Shown here in pieces: positions 20,880 to 32,599 of a DNA stretch of 64,000 bases. The DNA is from Odontocerum albicorne (Eukaryota; Arthropoda; Insecta; Trichoptera; Odontoceridae). The stretch covers positions 16,611,592 to 16,675,591 of the forward strand of contig OX463862.1 in NCBI GenBank assembly GCA_949825065.1. The letters are read 5' to 3'. Positions within the stretch are counted from its first letter, which is position 1; each line of letters starts with the position of its first letter. The notes under the pieces are model-generated. The model was not told the origin of the DNA. It saw nothing but the letters and a program-made list of their open reading frames with translations, and ran no database searches. The position numbers were made by a program, and so were the translations under genes.

Positions 20880-21686
20880 GCAAAGAAATTTAATCATGTT
20901 GGTGCAGTGAAACACGAAAATCCCATTTGCGGTAATGGATAACAACCAGATAAGTTGACCTATTTTGTGCTTGCATTTGCCTAAAATTTGAACTATTTGT
21001 TAATTTTTTCCACACCTCCCAAAAAAAAGACACGATTTACGTAGCAGGAAAAGGATGAGGGCAGAGTAATGAATCTAAAATTCGGTAATCTTGAATTATG
21101 TATTACTTATAGATTTTTTGATTTATTGGATAAATATTTTTATAAACAACAAAGGTATACACCTAAGGTACCTTTTCAAGATGTGTACTCAAGAATTAGA
21201 ACTTACTAAAATAAAAAAATAAAATTTCATATTATCGTCATTTAAAAACACTGAAAATTAAAAATATTATCAATGAATGAAAAATCACATATATAAGTCA
21301 ACTTAAATTCAAAATTGTCATTTTAGGATAACTATAGATATTCCCAAGATCGACCTACATTCAAAATTGGCACTACTTTCTCTAGGTTATTAAATATTTA
21401 TATTTTTCAAACTGCCAGTCACAACGAACAAATTTTTTAATGCGAAATGCGTATTACCGATTATCAAACGTCAAAATATAAACAACGTAAGAAGAATGCA
21501 TTTATAGTAAAAAATTAATGTAAACAGTGCATAAATCACTGAACTGACATAAAATAAATAAGAATATAGATTAAACTAATCGAAAATTCGCTCTGAAAAC
21601 ATAAAAAACTCTCACATTCGTTATCAATGTGTAGATAACAGAGAGAGCGTAGGTGTCGTAAAAAATCGATGTTTATTATTTCTAAC
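20880..21686. other. Unassigned AT-rich interval, probable shot intron
   Basis: It lies immediately 3' (on the minus strand) of the shot exon donor, so it is expected to be intronic. No exon or repeat signature was recognised. Confidence 0.45.
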
Positions 21687-21807
21687 CTGCAATTCTTAGG
21701 ACCGCTCGATCTGCCGGATCCAGTTGCAGTATACTCAAAGGCTTATCCTTAGCCCATTCCTTGAGGCTGAAGTCGTTTTCGAACTCCATTGCGCCCCTTG
21801 AGCCAGG
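21687..21807 (-). CDS. shot: Short stop (spectraplakin, MACF1/dystonin family) 5' coding exon
   Basis: On the minus strand a pyrimidine-rich acceptor (ttttttttgtaaccatag) precedes the exon and GCAG|gttaga is the donor. From ATG 21789 it encodes 34 codons plus one base: MEFENDFSLKEWAKDKPLSI and ILQLDPADRAVLRIA, exiting in phase 1. LDPADRAVLRIA aligns with LDPAERAVVRVA in vertebrate MACF1, immediately before the DERD..QKKTFTKWVNKHL start of the first calponin-homology domain; the leftover G would begin the D codon. Spectraplakins are giant actin-microtubule crosslinkers with several alternative N-termini, and this is one. The six codons upstream of the ATG are also open to the acceptor, so the start may lie in an earlier exon. 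No downstream exon was found at lower coordinates; the gene continues beyond the window. Confidence 0.75.
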
Positions 21808-21989
21808 CTATGGTTACAAAAAAAATCAACTGAATAAACAACACTGCACTATAAAATCATTACACACCATTTTGTATTTGATAAAATAACACAAAAAACA
21901 CATCAGAAGTTACACTCGAAGTCACATTTCATTAGGAAAATGATGATAAAAACGTTGGAAAATCAATAAAAACTACAAACGCCAGTCGT

Positions 21990-22350
21990 CAAAGCATTGT
22001 AAATTCATGACTACAGCAAATCTCGAGTGTAGGGTTCGCGTGTGCACGTCGTTGCTGGAACAAATGAACTGATGCAAAACACAATTTTTTGAAAGAAACA
22101 TTCAATTTATTTGAATAAAATATAACAAAAGACACATTAGGATTTAAACTATTAATACGATGTTTAAATCGCGACAGATTGTACGATTATCGTGGCAAAT
22201 GGTTTGTTTGACAAGGCGCGCGACATACCCCCTTAACGTACATGATGATACTGGATAGTTCCGCAGATCGCCACGGGCGCTATATGCGGAGTGTTGTCAG
22301 CTGTTTTGATGCGTTATGGCGCGCGCATTGCACCCTAGGTTTAATTTTTT
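21990..22350 (-). promoter_or_regulatory. Candidate shot isoform promoter/leader region
   Basis: Directly upstream of the shot exon, 22180-22330 is CG-richer than its surroundings (caaggcgcgcgacatac, ccacgggcgctatatgcgg, ggcgcgcgcattgc) and has no repeat relatives here. A leader exon ending at a donor somewhere in this stretch would fit the acceptor at 21808. No single start site can be chosen by eye. Confidence 0.3.
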
Positions 22351-22689
22351 TCACTTTGGCGGCAAAAAATAGTTGCTTAGCGCCATTATGCATCGTGATG
22401 TTGATTGATAGTGAGAATTCAATAATATGTTATGATCATAGGTCAGTTTTTACGATGGATTTAATATTATAAATTATTGTGTAGTGAGATGTTTTTTTTA
22501 TATTACGTAAAGAATTTCTGTTACACAGCCAAGATAAGTGGCAAATACCCTTCAAATAACTTGTTATTTATGAAGTATTTCGAGTTTTTATAAATATAAT
22601 TTAATGCCATAATTTATAGTTCACCTTTCACACTAAATAAGAAATTTAAACTATTGTTTTTTCAGATGAAATTGGTATTTAAAGCTAAA

Positions 22690-22840
22690 TTTAATACACA
22701 TTTGTCGTAGCCATACACATCGTATTGTTGAATAAGGGAGTCACGTGGTTTCATTACCTCTTGAAAGTCCAACAATACAAATAACGACTTTTTTAGGTTA
22801 GAAATTAGTTTTAAGGGCCGGCTATGAATTCGGAACTAAG
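22690..22840. repeat. Short copy of the 17895-18588 inverted-repeat element
   Basis: ttgaataagggagtcac and ttttaagggccggctatgaattc match 17985-18005 and 18555-18582. The LINE found inside the other copy is absent, so this represents the emptier state. Confidence 0.5.
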
Positions 22841-23034
22841 AGTGAACGAAAATTCTCTATTTAATAGCAATTGAACTACAATATTTTGCATATACTCTTT
22901 GAATTTCTGAACTTTGGAATATTGATATATACGCTCCGAGATTATTATCTGTAATTAGTTACAAAGATTGATGTCTTCGTTTACAACTTAATCGGTAAAT
23001 ACAATTATAAATTAATTTTATCTCATATTTTAAC

Positions 23035-23205
23035 ATCGTCATCACCATCATGCCATATCCCTAATGGGGTAGGCAGAGAAAACAAATCTCCTCTTAATCC
23101 ATTCTGGCACACATTATTCGCTTTTGCCACATCCATACACCTCGTCATGTACACACTTAAAACACTATTTAAAAGGATTTCACCTCTATCAAAATTTGGT
23201 TCATT
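23035..23205 (-). mobile_element. RTE-A LINE 3' fragment
   Basis: catcatgccatatccctaatg, gggtaggcagagaaa, cattattcgcttttgccac and catccatacacctc are the RTE-A terminal coding block on the minus strand. Confidence 0.55.
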
Positions 23206-23639
23206 AGGTCGTATCTCGTTTATCTAGGGCTTCCCAAACTTTTCATACATTATTTTCTACTTGCATAGATACGATCATTTTAACGCATTTTAATTACATT
23301 TTATAGATTTTTCAAGTGAACGTTTCTGAACAAAACAGATGTTAAGGTAAGGAGTACGATTTCCAAGGAGGCATTTCCAAAGGCAGGTTGATTCGACTTA
23401 TAGGTTGATAGAACAATCTATGGAAGCGTTGTCTCAAATGATTATCCGGAACGTACAAACCGAGACTGTTCAGGATGGATGGATGAACTAAACGTGTATC
23501 GTAGGTGGTATACATGTGTGCACTGCTTTCTGATATTTTTTTATACGAGTCATGTGAATGTTTATAATTTTCGTGACAAGATGTATTTATAGTCATGCGC
23601 ACTCGACATTCTAATATGACTATTTCTTTTGCAACCTTT

Positions 23640-24580
23640 TTTTTATTTATTTATTTAACACTTTTATTGCAAATACAATCTGGTGGGTTTATTGCCGGGC
23701 GGCAATCTCTTCCAACGAACGCCGCATAAATCATTCAAATGAGTATCCGTCCCCACGAAATCTATAAACATATACGTGAGCACATGTTTTCATATAAAGT
23801 GAGATATCATCAATCAAAAGGAAAGGAAGGGATGGTGGAGAGGAAAGGAAAAGAAAAATCAGGAATGAAACACGTTATTTTACTGACCAGAAATTAAGAG
23901 TTTTTCAGTCGTTTATTAAAGCATGCCAAGGACGGAGCGAGTCTTATATTGGTTTGTAACTGATTCCAGAGTCTCATTGCATGGACAGTAAAGGACGACG
24001 TAAAGAAAGAGGAGCGGTGAACTGGAAAGGCCAATAAACAATCTGTTTGAGCGTAGCGCTAATCCATGATTGAAAAGACGCTGAAAATTTTCGGCGAGAT
24101 AAGAGAGGGCAGCGGGACAGTTAAGGATATTATGCAATAGAGACAGTATATTAATTTTCCGTCTATTTCTAACATTCAACCAGTTCAATGCCTTCTGGTA
24201 TGAAGTTATGTGATCGTACTTACGTAGGTTGAAAATGAATCTTAGACACACATTTTGAAGACGCTGTAATTTGTCCAGCTGTTCCTCTATAACATCCAAG
24301 TAACATACGTCCGCATGGTCCTGAATCGGAAAGAGTAGAGATTGTACGAGTAAAATGTTGGTTTTAGTTGGTAGGAATCTTTGCAACTTTAAGGGAATGA
24401 AGACTTTCTTAATGGTCGATAAAATACTATAAATTGTAATAAAATAAATTATACTATAAATTGAGAGTATATTTTTTCCATATTTTATATAATACGAGTA
24501 TAACAACTGATTCAGCGTAAGGTTGCTAATTTTATCAACCGGTATGCCCGAACTGATTTGAACCAGAACACAATTTTTCA
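23640..24580 (-). mobile_element. CR1/Jockey-like LINE (family L1a), longest copy
   Basis: The minus-strand frame 24581-23916 runs through VDKISNLTL, VFIPLKLQRFLPTKTN, VQSLLFPIQDHADVCYLD, EEQLDKLQRLQNVCLRFIFNL, KYDHITSY..LNWLNVRNRR and LALRSNR, the thumb and C-terminal parts of a CR1/Jockey-type reverse transcriptase. A frameshift near 24050 separates it from the VRLWNQ..KKRLKK ending. The 3' UTR ends GGCAATAAACCCACCAG..TTTGCAATAAAAG followed by a TAAA/A tail (23640-23700). The 5' part is missing. Confidence 0.8.
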
Positions 24581-24719
24581 TACTCGTTGTTATTATCAGA
24601 TTACTGATATTAATTTTATCGGATTTTTTAAATCTATTTAAAACAACAATTCTTAAAAGTATAAAAGCACGTTCATCGGTGAAAAAATAAATGGTCCATG
24701 TGAGGTAGCAGCGACCGGC

Positions 24720-25010
24720 GCCCTAGGACTGCCGCCCTATTAGCACAATGGTTAAGAGGGGGTCCTGGGTATATCACTGTCTGGAACTCTATCTGCTGGG
24801 ATCAAAGATTGATTGGAAAGAATATTAACCATCAAACAATAGGCACCACCTTCGTGCGTATTACACACATTACATCACGCCGTTTTCCTGTCGCGGTAGA
24901 CAGAGAAAACAAGGAATCAAACTTTTCTGATACTATCTTCTCTGCTGAAAAAAGTCTAGCTTGGACTAATACAATAAAAGTAAAAGACGTTGGCGAGATT
25001 TAAGAAGTAA
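24720..25010. repeat. SINE-like head joined to RTE-A 3' fragment
   Basis: tgccgccctattagcacaatgg looks like a tRNA-type A box (+ strand, 24728). From 24850 the RTE-A signature cacgccgttttcctgtcg/cggtagacagagaa appears (minus-strand sense). The 64-codon frame at 24809 is an artefact of these pieces. Confidence 0.45.
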
Positions 25011-25178
25011 AATAAGACCTTGATTAAATTTGAAACAATGTTATAAATACGTTTGGTTTTCCATATTCCCATTAATGGAGGCTAACCGGTTTTTATCATA
25101 ACATTCGTGTTTGTTACTTTTCTGCATTAATTTACATGCAAGAATTAAATAAATGCAAGATTGTTGAAAAATATTTCC

Positions 25179-25685
25179 TTAGGGCGAGGTCACACCAAAA
25201 TGCTTCGTTAGGTGCTAAGCTAGATTTTACGTGACTCATTTACTAGGTGACTTCATGCCTGGCCACACCTAAGTACTACGCACAAATTCATTTGACAGTT
25301 GGGAGCGGTTGAGTCAACACACGATGTCATTCTCAAAACTAATCAATTTCATTACAACTTACCATCTTTATTTACTTTCTGTGCAACTTCATTCCATAGT
25401 GATTTTATTACAAGTACATTTTTCTATAATTTGCTCGATGGGTTCCACAAAGGCTCCCTTTTATACACAGCTGTCATTAAAACTTCCGCCATCTTGTAAA
25501 TTAACCAACACGTATGTTTGCTAGGTGATTCACTCGATGACTAATCCTCATGCAACGTGGGCGAAGCGTGCAGTGTGGCCACTGCGATAGTATGCGGTAC
25601 GTTGGTTCGCTAGGATATGTCGCCTAACTCGCAACATAGCTCTCAGCATCAAGCGAGGCTCCTTCCTGTGTGGCCGAGGCCTTAG
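25179..25685. mobile_element. DNA transposon remnant with degenerate inverted ends
   Basis: The left end ttagggcgaggtcacacc and the inverse of the right end, taaggcctcggccacac, are related inverted termini. Sub-terminal motifs recur inside (gcctggccacacc near 25258; cagtgtggccactgc near 25571). No transposase is recognised; the two overlapping ~70-codon frames at 25299-25524 have no family signature. Superfamily not assigned. Confidence 0.5.
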
Positions 25686-25889
25686 CGAAACTTAAAAGAA
25701 TGAATCACTACGATACGATCAATAATCTCCCTTCAGACTAATCTCGTGATATACTACTCGTACTAAGGTTCAAAAGCTTCCGGTCCGAAAAAGTTAAGAA
25801 CGCGTTAGGAAAGATACTACGACGACCACGCCCATTGCAGGGTCAGTTGATTTTAGTATTAAAATATTAATACATCTACCCTCAAAAGT

Positions 25890-26150
25890 ATATCAACTGG
25901 ATACGATAAAAGTTTTTTATCGTTATATTTTGAAATGTTGAAAATTGAATATAGCGCGGTTATCAAGCTTTTTTCAAAGTAAGAGAAAAACCTAGTAGAA
26001 ATTAAATGACGTTTAGATGCTGACGTCGTTTAATTTTTGTCGGGCGTTCCCCTTCTCTTGAAAGAATCTTGATAACCGCGCTATAATAATTTTTTAACAT
26101 TTCAGAATATAACGAAACAACACGTCTTCAATCGACTTTAGTTGACATAT
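25890..26150. repeat. Foldback element with ~47-bp arms
   Basis: Arm 25921-25968 (ending atagcgcggttatcaag) is the near-perfect inverse of 26068-26114 (cttgataaccgcgctata...). A roughly 100-bp spacer holds gatgctgacgtcgttta. Weaker inverted similarity continues outward on both sides (tatcaactg / agttgacata). Confidence 0.75.
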
Positions 26151-26599
26151 CACTGAAGGTAGACTATCAAAGTGCAACTATACTATCGCCTGACTATCAA
26201 AGATAAAAAAATTAACCTATATCTGTTCAAACACGATCTGACTTGTTCAAGCCAAAAACTTTTGTTCTTAAATGATACTTTCTGGATCGAAGAATTTTGT
26301 AATTTTTTTAAATTAAAGCAATCTCACCTTGGGGAGGGTGTTTTGTGCCCTCTGTGTGGTTAAGTATTATTTATGGAGAAATATTACTAACAGAAAAATA
26401 GCGAACCCCTACTTGATTGACAAACTTTTACTTAATTACCTGTGAGTTATTTTAGGATTCGTGAATTAATATTGTTTTCGATGCCGTATTCGCGAACTGA
26501 GCTATTTGGTGGGTCTCCACTCACATACGATATGCCCTTGTTGAAAGAATTTTCCGATGTTCATATCTTCTATATTTCAGTGGATCTTCAGGTTTTTAT

Positions 26600-26915
26600 A
26601 ATCTTAAAGGGTTAAAATTTGTACGTCGATATCTTCCAAGGGAAATAAAAACTCTTATTGATTAATTTGTTGTATCGCGTCTAGATTATTGTAACTGTTT
26701 ATTCTGGTTTGCCTGATTAACAAATTTCTAGACTCCAGTTTGCTTTCAATGCAGCTGCTAGACTGATATATGGTAGTCATAAATATTGCCATATTGGTCC
26801 GCTTTCAAAAAGTCTACACTGGCTTAAGTATCGCGAATGGGTTGATTTCAAAATTTGTTTCTTTGTATTAAAGTCCTTTTAATGGGATGTCTCCTTTGTA
26901 TCTTTCTTCTTCTTG
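26600..26915 (+). pseudogene. CR1/L2-like reverse-transcriptase remnant
   Basis: Across frame breaks: VVSRLDYCN.LFW.LPD, ISRLQFAFNAAARLIYG, HKYCHIGPLSKSLHWLKYREWVDFKI. This is the conserved 'LVLSRLDYCNSLL..LP....LQ..QNAAARLI......HI...L..LHWLP' block of CR1/L2 elements. Its C-terminal continuation reappears at 27270-27410, beyond an inverted RTE fragment, so the LINE was split by a later insertion. Confidence 0.75.
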
Positions 26916-26924
26916 TGCGTCGTC

Positions 26925-27245
26925 CTTCCACGCATCCAGTAACCACAAACCTCTCCGAACTGTCTTCTTGGCCTAATACTTGAGCCTAAGTAAATAAAGT
27001 CAGTAACCATTTCTAGACCATGGCCATTTCTTTTTTTTGATGTGGCAATTGACGTCGTATCATCTGCACATCTCAGATTAGAGAGTTTTTTTCCACCAAC
27101 ATCAATCCCGCTGTTCCATTATTCTAGTGCTCTCCTCATAATATACGTGTTTTCTCCATATATGAGTAAGTTAGTAGATAAGATGCACCCTTGCCGTACA
27201 CCTTTTTGCACTTTAAACTGTTTGGGACTTGATTGTTGACTTTGA
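26925..27245 (-). pseudogene. RTE-like reverse-transcriptase palm fragment
   Basis: On the minus strand: KGVRQGCILSTNLLIYG, IMRRALE.WNSGIDVGG, LSNLRCADDTTSIATSK and MVTDFIYLGSSI. This is the RTE-clade order GVRQGC..S..LFN...E.I.R.ALE...GI.(V)GG..I.NLRYADDT; here YADD has become CADD. It lies inside the CR1/L2-like copy. Confidence 0.8.
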
Positions 27246-27415
27246 CTGTTGCAGAGCTATGTTAGTACAACTTTAGAAAGCTTTAGGAAGCACTTAAAGA
27301 CAATCCTTTTTGGGGTGCCTTATCAACATTTATTAGTAGGTTCGAATCCTGAGTGCCCTTGAGGAGAGTTCGTTCTCTAAACGGTGCTATTGTTCTTTGA
27401 TTACTATAATTATAA
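27246..27415 (+). mobile_element. 3' end of the interrupted CR1/L2-like LINE
   Basis: aggaagcacttaaagacaatc encodes the RKHLKTI ending seen at 58660 (KKHLKTTLFG). The conserved 3' UTR gagtgcccttgaggagag ... ctctaaacggtgctatt and AT-rich tail follow. It is the + strand continuation of 26600-26915. Confidence 0.65.
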
Positions 27416-27419
27416 ATTG

Positions 27420-28004
27420 GTGATTGAGTTCATTAGTAAACTTTGCATAAATAACTCAGCCACTTCACAAGGAAACATAAATAATTATTGTTCATATTAT
27501 TTTTTTTAGACTTATGTATTTTTTTGTATTATTGTTTGCAGTAATTAGATAAAATCTGTATCAACTGTAAAAAAAATAAACGAAATAAATAGAAATATGT
27601 GTACAACAGCAGGCTTTTAACTTGTAAAAAGTCACAGGGATAGTGTGAATTGTACTTACAGTAAATGTAAACTATCACTAAAGTAGTCGGTAAATGTGGA
27701 AAAAAATTTCGTTTGATAACAAGTTATTGTTACTTTCTCAACTGTTTGTTATTTTTTTACTAACTGATGTAGGAAAGTTAATTTTATAAAAAACGAAAGA
27801 AAACATTTTAATAAAAAAAAATGGTCCATGAATTATACATTTCGACATGCATAAAGTGCCATTGTTCTTGTATTTACAGTTCAGAGTATGTATTACATTT
27901 CAAAGTGCTAGAACTGTGTATTGATGTTCATATTCAAGAAGGCTCACCAACGACGGGTAATGAAGGTACGCTTTCATTAGTGAATATGATTAGTTAGCAC
28001 TGTA
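27420..28004. other. Unassigned AT-rich interval before the satellite
   Basis: No coding signal. At 27960-28010 the sequence grades into satellite-like motifs (ttcattagtgaatatg, catattcactgatt), suggesting decayed outer units. Confidence 0.4.
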
Positions 28005-31000
28005 GTACATATTCACTGATTACTTTAGTGAAGGTGTATATTTACGTGGACACCCATAACTCACATCACAGAAGAATTCACTCATTACTTTAATGAAGGT
28101 GTAACATATATTTACATGGACACCCATAACTCGCATCACAGAAGAATGCACTGATTACTTTAGTGAAGGTGTATATTTACATGGACACCCATAACTCGCA
28201 TCACAGAAGAATGCACTGATTACTTTAGTGAAGGTGTATATTTACATGGACACCCATAACTCGCATCACAGAAGAATGCACTGATTACTTTAGTGAAGGT
28301 GTATATTAACATGGACACCCATAACTCGCATCACAGAAGAATTCACTGATTACTTTAGTGAAGGTGTATATTAACATGGACACCCATAACTCGCATCACA
28401 GAAGAATGCACTGATTACTTTAGTGAAGGTGTATATTTACATGGACACCCATAACTCGCATCACAGAAGAATTCACTGATTACTTTAGTGGAGCTGTATA
28501 TTTACATGGACACCCATAACTCGCATCACAGAAGAATTCACTGATTACTTTAGTGAAGGTGTATATTAACATGGACACCCATAACTCGCATCACAGAAGA
28601 ATGCACTGATTACTTTAGTGAAGGTGTATATTTACATAGACACCCATAACTCGCATCACAGAAGAATTCACTGATTACTTTAGTGAAGCTGTATATTTAC
28701 ATGGACACCCATAACTCGCATCACAGAAGAATTCACTGATTACTTTAGTGGAGCTGTATATTTACATGGACACCCATAACTCGCATCACAGAAGAATTCA
28801 CTGATTACTTTAGTGGAGTTGTATATTTACATGGACACCCATAACTCGCATCACAGAAGAATTCACTGATTACTTTAGTGAAGGTGTATATTTACATGGA
28901 CACCCATAACTCGCATCACAGAAGAATTCACTGATTACTTTAGTGGAGCTGTATATTTACATGGACACCCATAACTCGCATCACAGAAGAATTCACTGAT
29001 TACTTTAGTGAAGGTGTATATTTACATGGACACCCATAACTCGCATCACAGAAGAATTCACTGATTACTTTAGTGGAGCTGTATATTTACATGGACACCC
29101 ATAACTCGTATCACAGAAGAATTCACTGATTACTTTAGTGAAGGTGTATATTTACATGGACACCCATAGCTCGCATCACAGAAGAATTCACTGATTACTT
29201 TAGTGGAGCTGTATATTTACATGGACACCCATAACTCGCATCACAGAAGAATTCACTGATAATTCACTGAATACTTTAGTGAAGGTGTAACATATATTTA
29301 CATGGACACCCATAACTCGCATCACAGAATAATTCATTGATTACTTTAGTGGAGCTGTATATTTACATGGACACCCATAACTCGCATCACAGAAGAATTC
29401 ACTGATTACTTTAGTGAAGGTGGATATTTACATGGACACCCATAACTCGCATCACAGAAGAATTCACTGATTACTTTAGTGGAGCTGTATATTTACATGG
29501 ACACCCATAACTCGCATCACAGAAGAATTCACTGATTACTTTAGTGGAGCTGTATATTTACATGGACACCCATAACTCGCATCACAGAAGAATTCACTGA
29601 TTACTTTAGTGAAGGTGGATATTTACATGGACACCCATAACTCGCATCACAGAAGAATTCACTGATTACTTTAGTGGAGCTGTATATTTACATGGACACC
29701 CATAACTCGCATCACAGAAGAATTCACTGATTACTTTAGTGGAGCTGTATATTTACATGGACACCCATAACTCGCATCACAGAAGAATTCACTGATTACT
29801 TTAGTGGAGCTGTATATTTACATGGACACCCATAACTCGCATCACAGAAAAATTCACTGATTACTTTAGTGAAGGTGTACTATATATTTACATGGACCCC
29901 CATAATTTGCATCACAGAAGAATTCACCGAATACTTTAGTGAAGGTGTAACATATATTTACATGGACACCCATAACTCGCATCACAGAATAATTCATTGA
30001 TTACTTTAGTGGAGCTGTATATTTACATGGACACCCATAACTCGCATCACAGAAGAATTCACTGATTACTTTAGTGAAGGTGGATATTTACATGGACACC
30101 CATAACTCGCATCACAGAAGAATTCACTGATTACTTTAGTGGAGCTGTATATTTACATGGACACCCATAACTCGCATCACAGAAGAATTCACTGATTACT
30201 TTAGTGGAGCTGTATATTTACATGGACACCCATAACTCGCATCACAGAAGAATTCACTGATTACTTTAGTGAAGGTGTATATTTACATGGACACCCATAA
30301 CTCGCATCACAGAAGAATTCACTGATTACTTTAGTGGAGCTGTATATTTACATGGACACCCATAACTCGCATCACAGAAGAATTCACTGATTACTTTAGT
30401 GGAGCTGTATATTTACATGGACACCCATAACTCGCATCACAGAAGAATTCACTGATTACTTTAGTGAAGGTGTATATTTACATGGACACCCATAACTCGC
30501 ATCACAGAAGAATTCACTGATTACTTTAGTGGAGCTGTATATTTACATGGACACCCATAACTCGCATCACAGAAGAATTCACTGATTACTTTAGTGGAGC
30601 TGTATATTTACATGGACACCCATAACTCGCATCACAGAAGAATTCACTGATTACTTTAGTGAAGGTGTATATTTACATGGACACCCATAACTCGCATCAC
30701 AGAAGAATTCACTGATTACTTTAGTGGAGCTGTATATTTACATGGATACCCATAACTCGCATCACAGAAGAATTCACTGATTACTTTAGTGAAGGTGTAT
30801 ATTTACATGGACACCCATAACTCGCATCACAGAAGAATTCACTGATTACTTTAGTGGAGCTGTATATTTACATGGACACCCATAACTCGCATCACAGAAG
30901 AATTCACTGATTACTTTAGTGGAGCTGTATATTTACATGGACACCCATAACTCGCATCACAGAAGAATTCACTGATTACTTTAGTGGAGCTGTATATTTA

Positions 31001-32287
31001 CATGGACACCCATAACTCGCATCACAGAAGAATTCACTGATTACTTTAGTGGAGCTGTATATTTACATGGACACCCATAACTCGCATCACAGAAGAATTC
31101 ACTGATTACTTTAGTGAAGGTGTATATTTACATGGACACCCATAACTCGCATCACAGAAGAATTCACTGATTACTTTAGTGGAGCTGTATATTTACATGG
31201 ACACCCATAACTCGCATCACAGAAGAATTCACTGATTACTTTAGTGGAGCTGTATATTTACATGGACACCCATAACTCGCATCACAGAAGAATTCACTGA
31301 TTACTTTAGTGAAGGTGTATATTTACATGGACACCCATAACTCGCATCACAGAAGAATTCACTGATTACTTTAGTGGAGCTGTATATTTACATGGACACC
31401 CATAACTCGCATCACAGAAGAATTCACTGATTACTTTAGTGAAGGTGTATATTTACATGGACACCCATAACTCGCATCACAGAAGAATTCACTGATTACT
31501 TTAGTGGAGCTGTATATTTACATGGACACCCATAACTCGCATCACAGAAGAATTCACTGATTACTTTAGTGGAGCTGTATATTTACATGGACACCCATAA
31601 CTCGCATCACAGAAGAATTCACTGATTACTTTAGTGGAGCTGTATATTTACATGGACACCCATAACTCGCATCACAGAAGAATTCACTGATTACTTTAGT
31701 GAAGGTGTATATTTACATGGACACCCATAACTCGCATCACAGAAAAATTCACTGATTACTTTAGTGAAGGTGTACTATATATTTACATGGACCCCCATAA
31801 TTTGCATCACAGAAGAATTCACTGAATACTTTAGTGAAGGTGTAACATATATTTACATGGACACCCATAACTCGCATCACAGAAGAATTCACTGATTACT
31901 TTAGTGGAGCTGTATATTTACATGGACACCCATAACTCGCATCACAGAAAAATTCACTGATTACTTTAGTGAAGCTGTATATTTACATGGACACCCATAA
32001 CTCGCATCACAGAAGAATTCACTGATTACTTTAGTGAAGCTGTATATTTACATGGACATCCATAACTCGCATCACAGAAGAATTCACTGATTACTTTAGT
32101 GAAGGTGTATATTTACATGGACACCCATAACTCGCATCACAGAAAAATTCACTGATTACTTTAGTGAAGGTGTACTATATATTTACATGGACCCCCATAA
32201 TTTGCATCACAGAAGAATTCACTGAATACTTTAGTGAAGGTGTAACATATATTTACATGGACACCCATAACTCGCATCGCAGAAGAA
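28005..32287. repeat. 65-bp satellite array, about 65 units, with higher-order structure
   Basis: The unit contains agaagaattcactgatta, ctttagtgaaggtgtat (or tggagctgtat) and acatggacacccataactc, then gcatcac. The unit length is 65 bp, not a multiple of three, with stops in all frames, so it is non-coding. Almost every unit from 28470 on has GAATTC; early units have GAATGC. Two main unit types (gaaggtgtat and ggagctgtat) alternate irregularly. Longer variants (gtgtaacatatattt, gtgtactatatattt) mark duplicated blocks. Each unit has a potential hairpin TTCACT..AGTGAA. The array sits between the divergent shot and MRGBP genes. Confidence 0.97.
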
Positions 32288-32399
32288 ATAAGTTCCTGAA
32301 AAATTATCCGTAAATCAAAATTATTTATATCGAATAAATTTTCTCCAGATGAATAATATATAAATAATTATACATTATTGATATCAACATAGTATGTAC
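32288..32399. other. Short unassigned flank of the satellite
   Basis: AT-rich sequence with no recognised feature; the last satellite unit breaks off at gcatcgcagaagaa. Confidence 0.4.
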
Positions 32400-32595
32400 T
32401 CGTACATACATATAGTATATAAATATATTCTGAAATTATCTCAGGATAATGTTCGAGAAAATACATTTAAGAGAGAAGCTTTCAAAAGATCTTGTGTCAT
32501 AACATAACATCCCCTCAATCGAGATACACTCCCACCAATAGAGGGCGAGTCCGGCCGCGAGGGCATCAGATTATTTTCCTACACCCTATAAATAC
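32400..32595. repeat. Dispersed repeat R, copy 2
   Basis: It matches 19080-19285 over ~190 bp (aaatacatttaagagagaagc, actcccaccaata, gggcgagtccggccgcgag). The 78-codon frame starting here has no signature. Confidence 0.6.
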
Positions 32596-32599
32596 ATAT

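Noticed and set aside
23916..24581. 221-codon minus-strand cellular gene
   Set aside because: It contains the CR1/Jockey reverse-transcriptase thumb blocks, and its 3' end is repeated at two other loci; it is a LINE fragment.
28005..32287. CRISPR-like array
   Set aside because: Units are contiguous 65-bp repeats with no unique spacers of uniform size, in a eukaryotic genome; it is a satellite.
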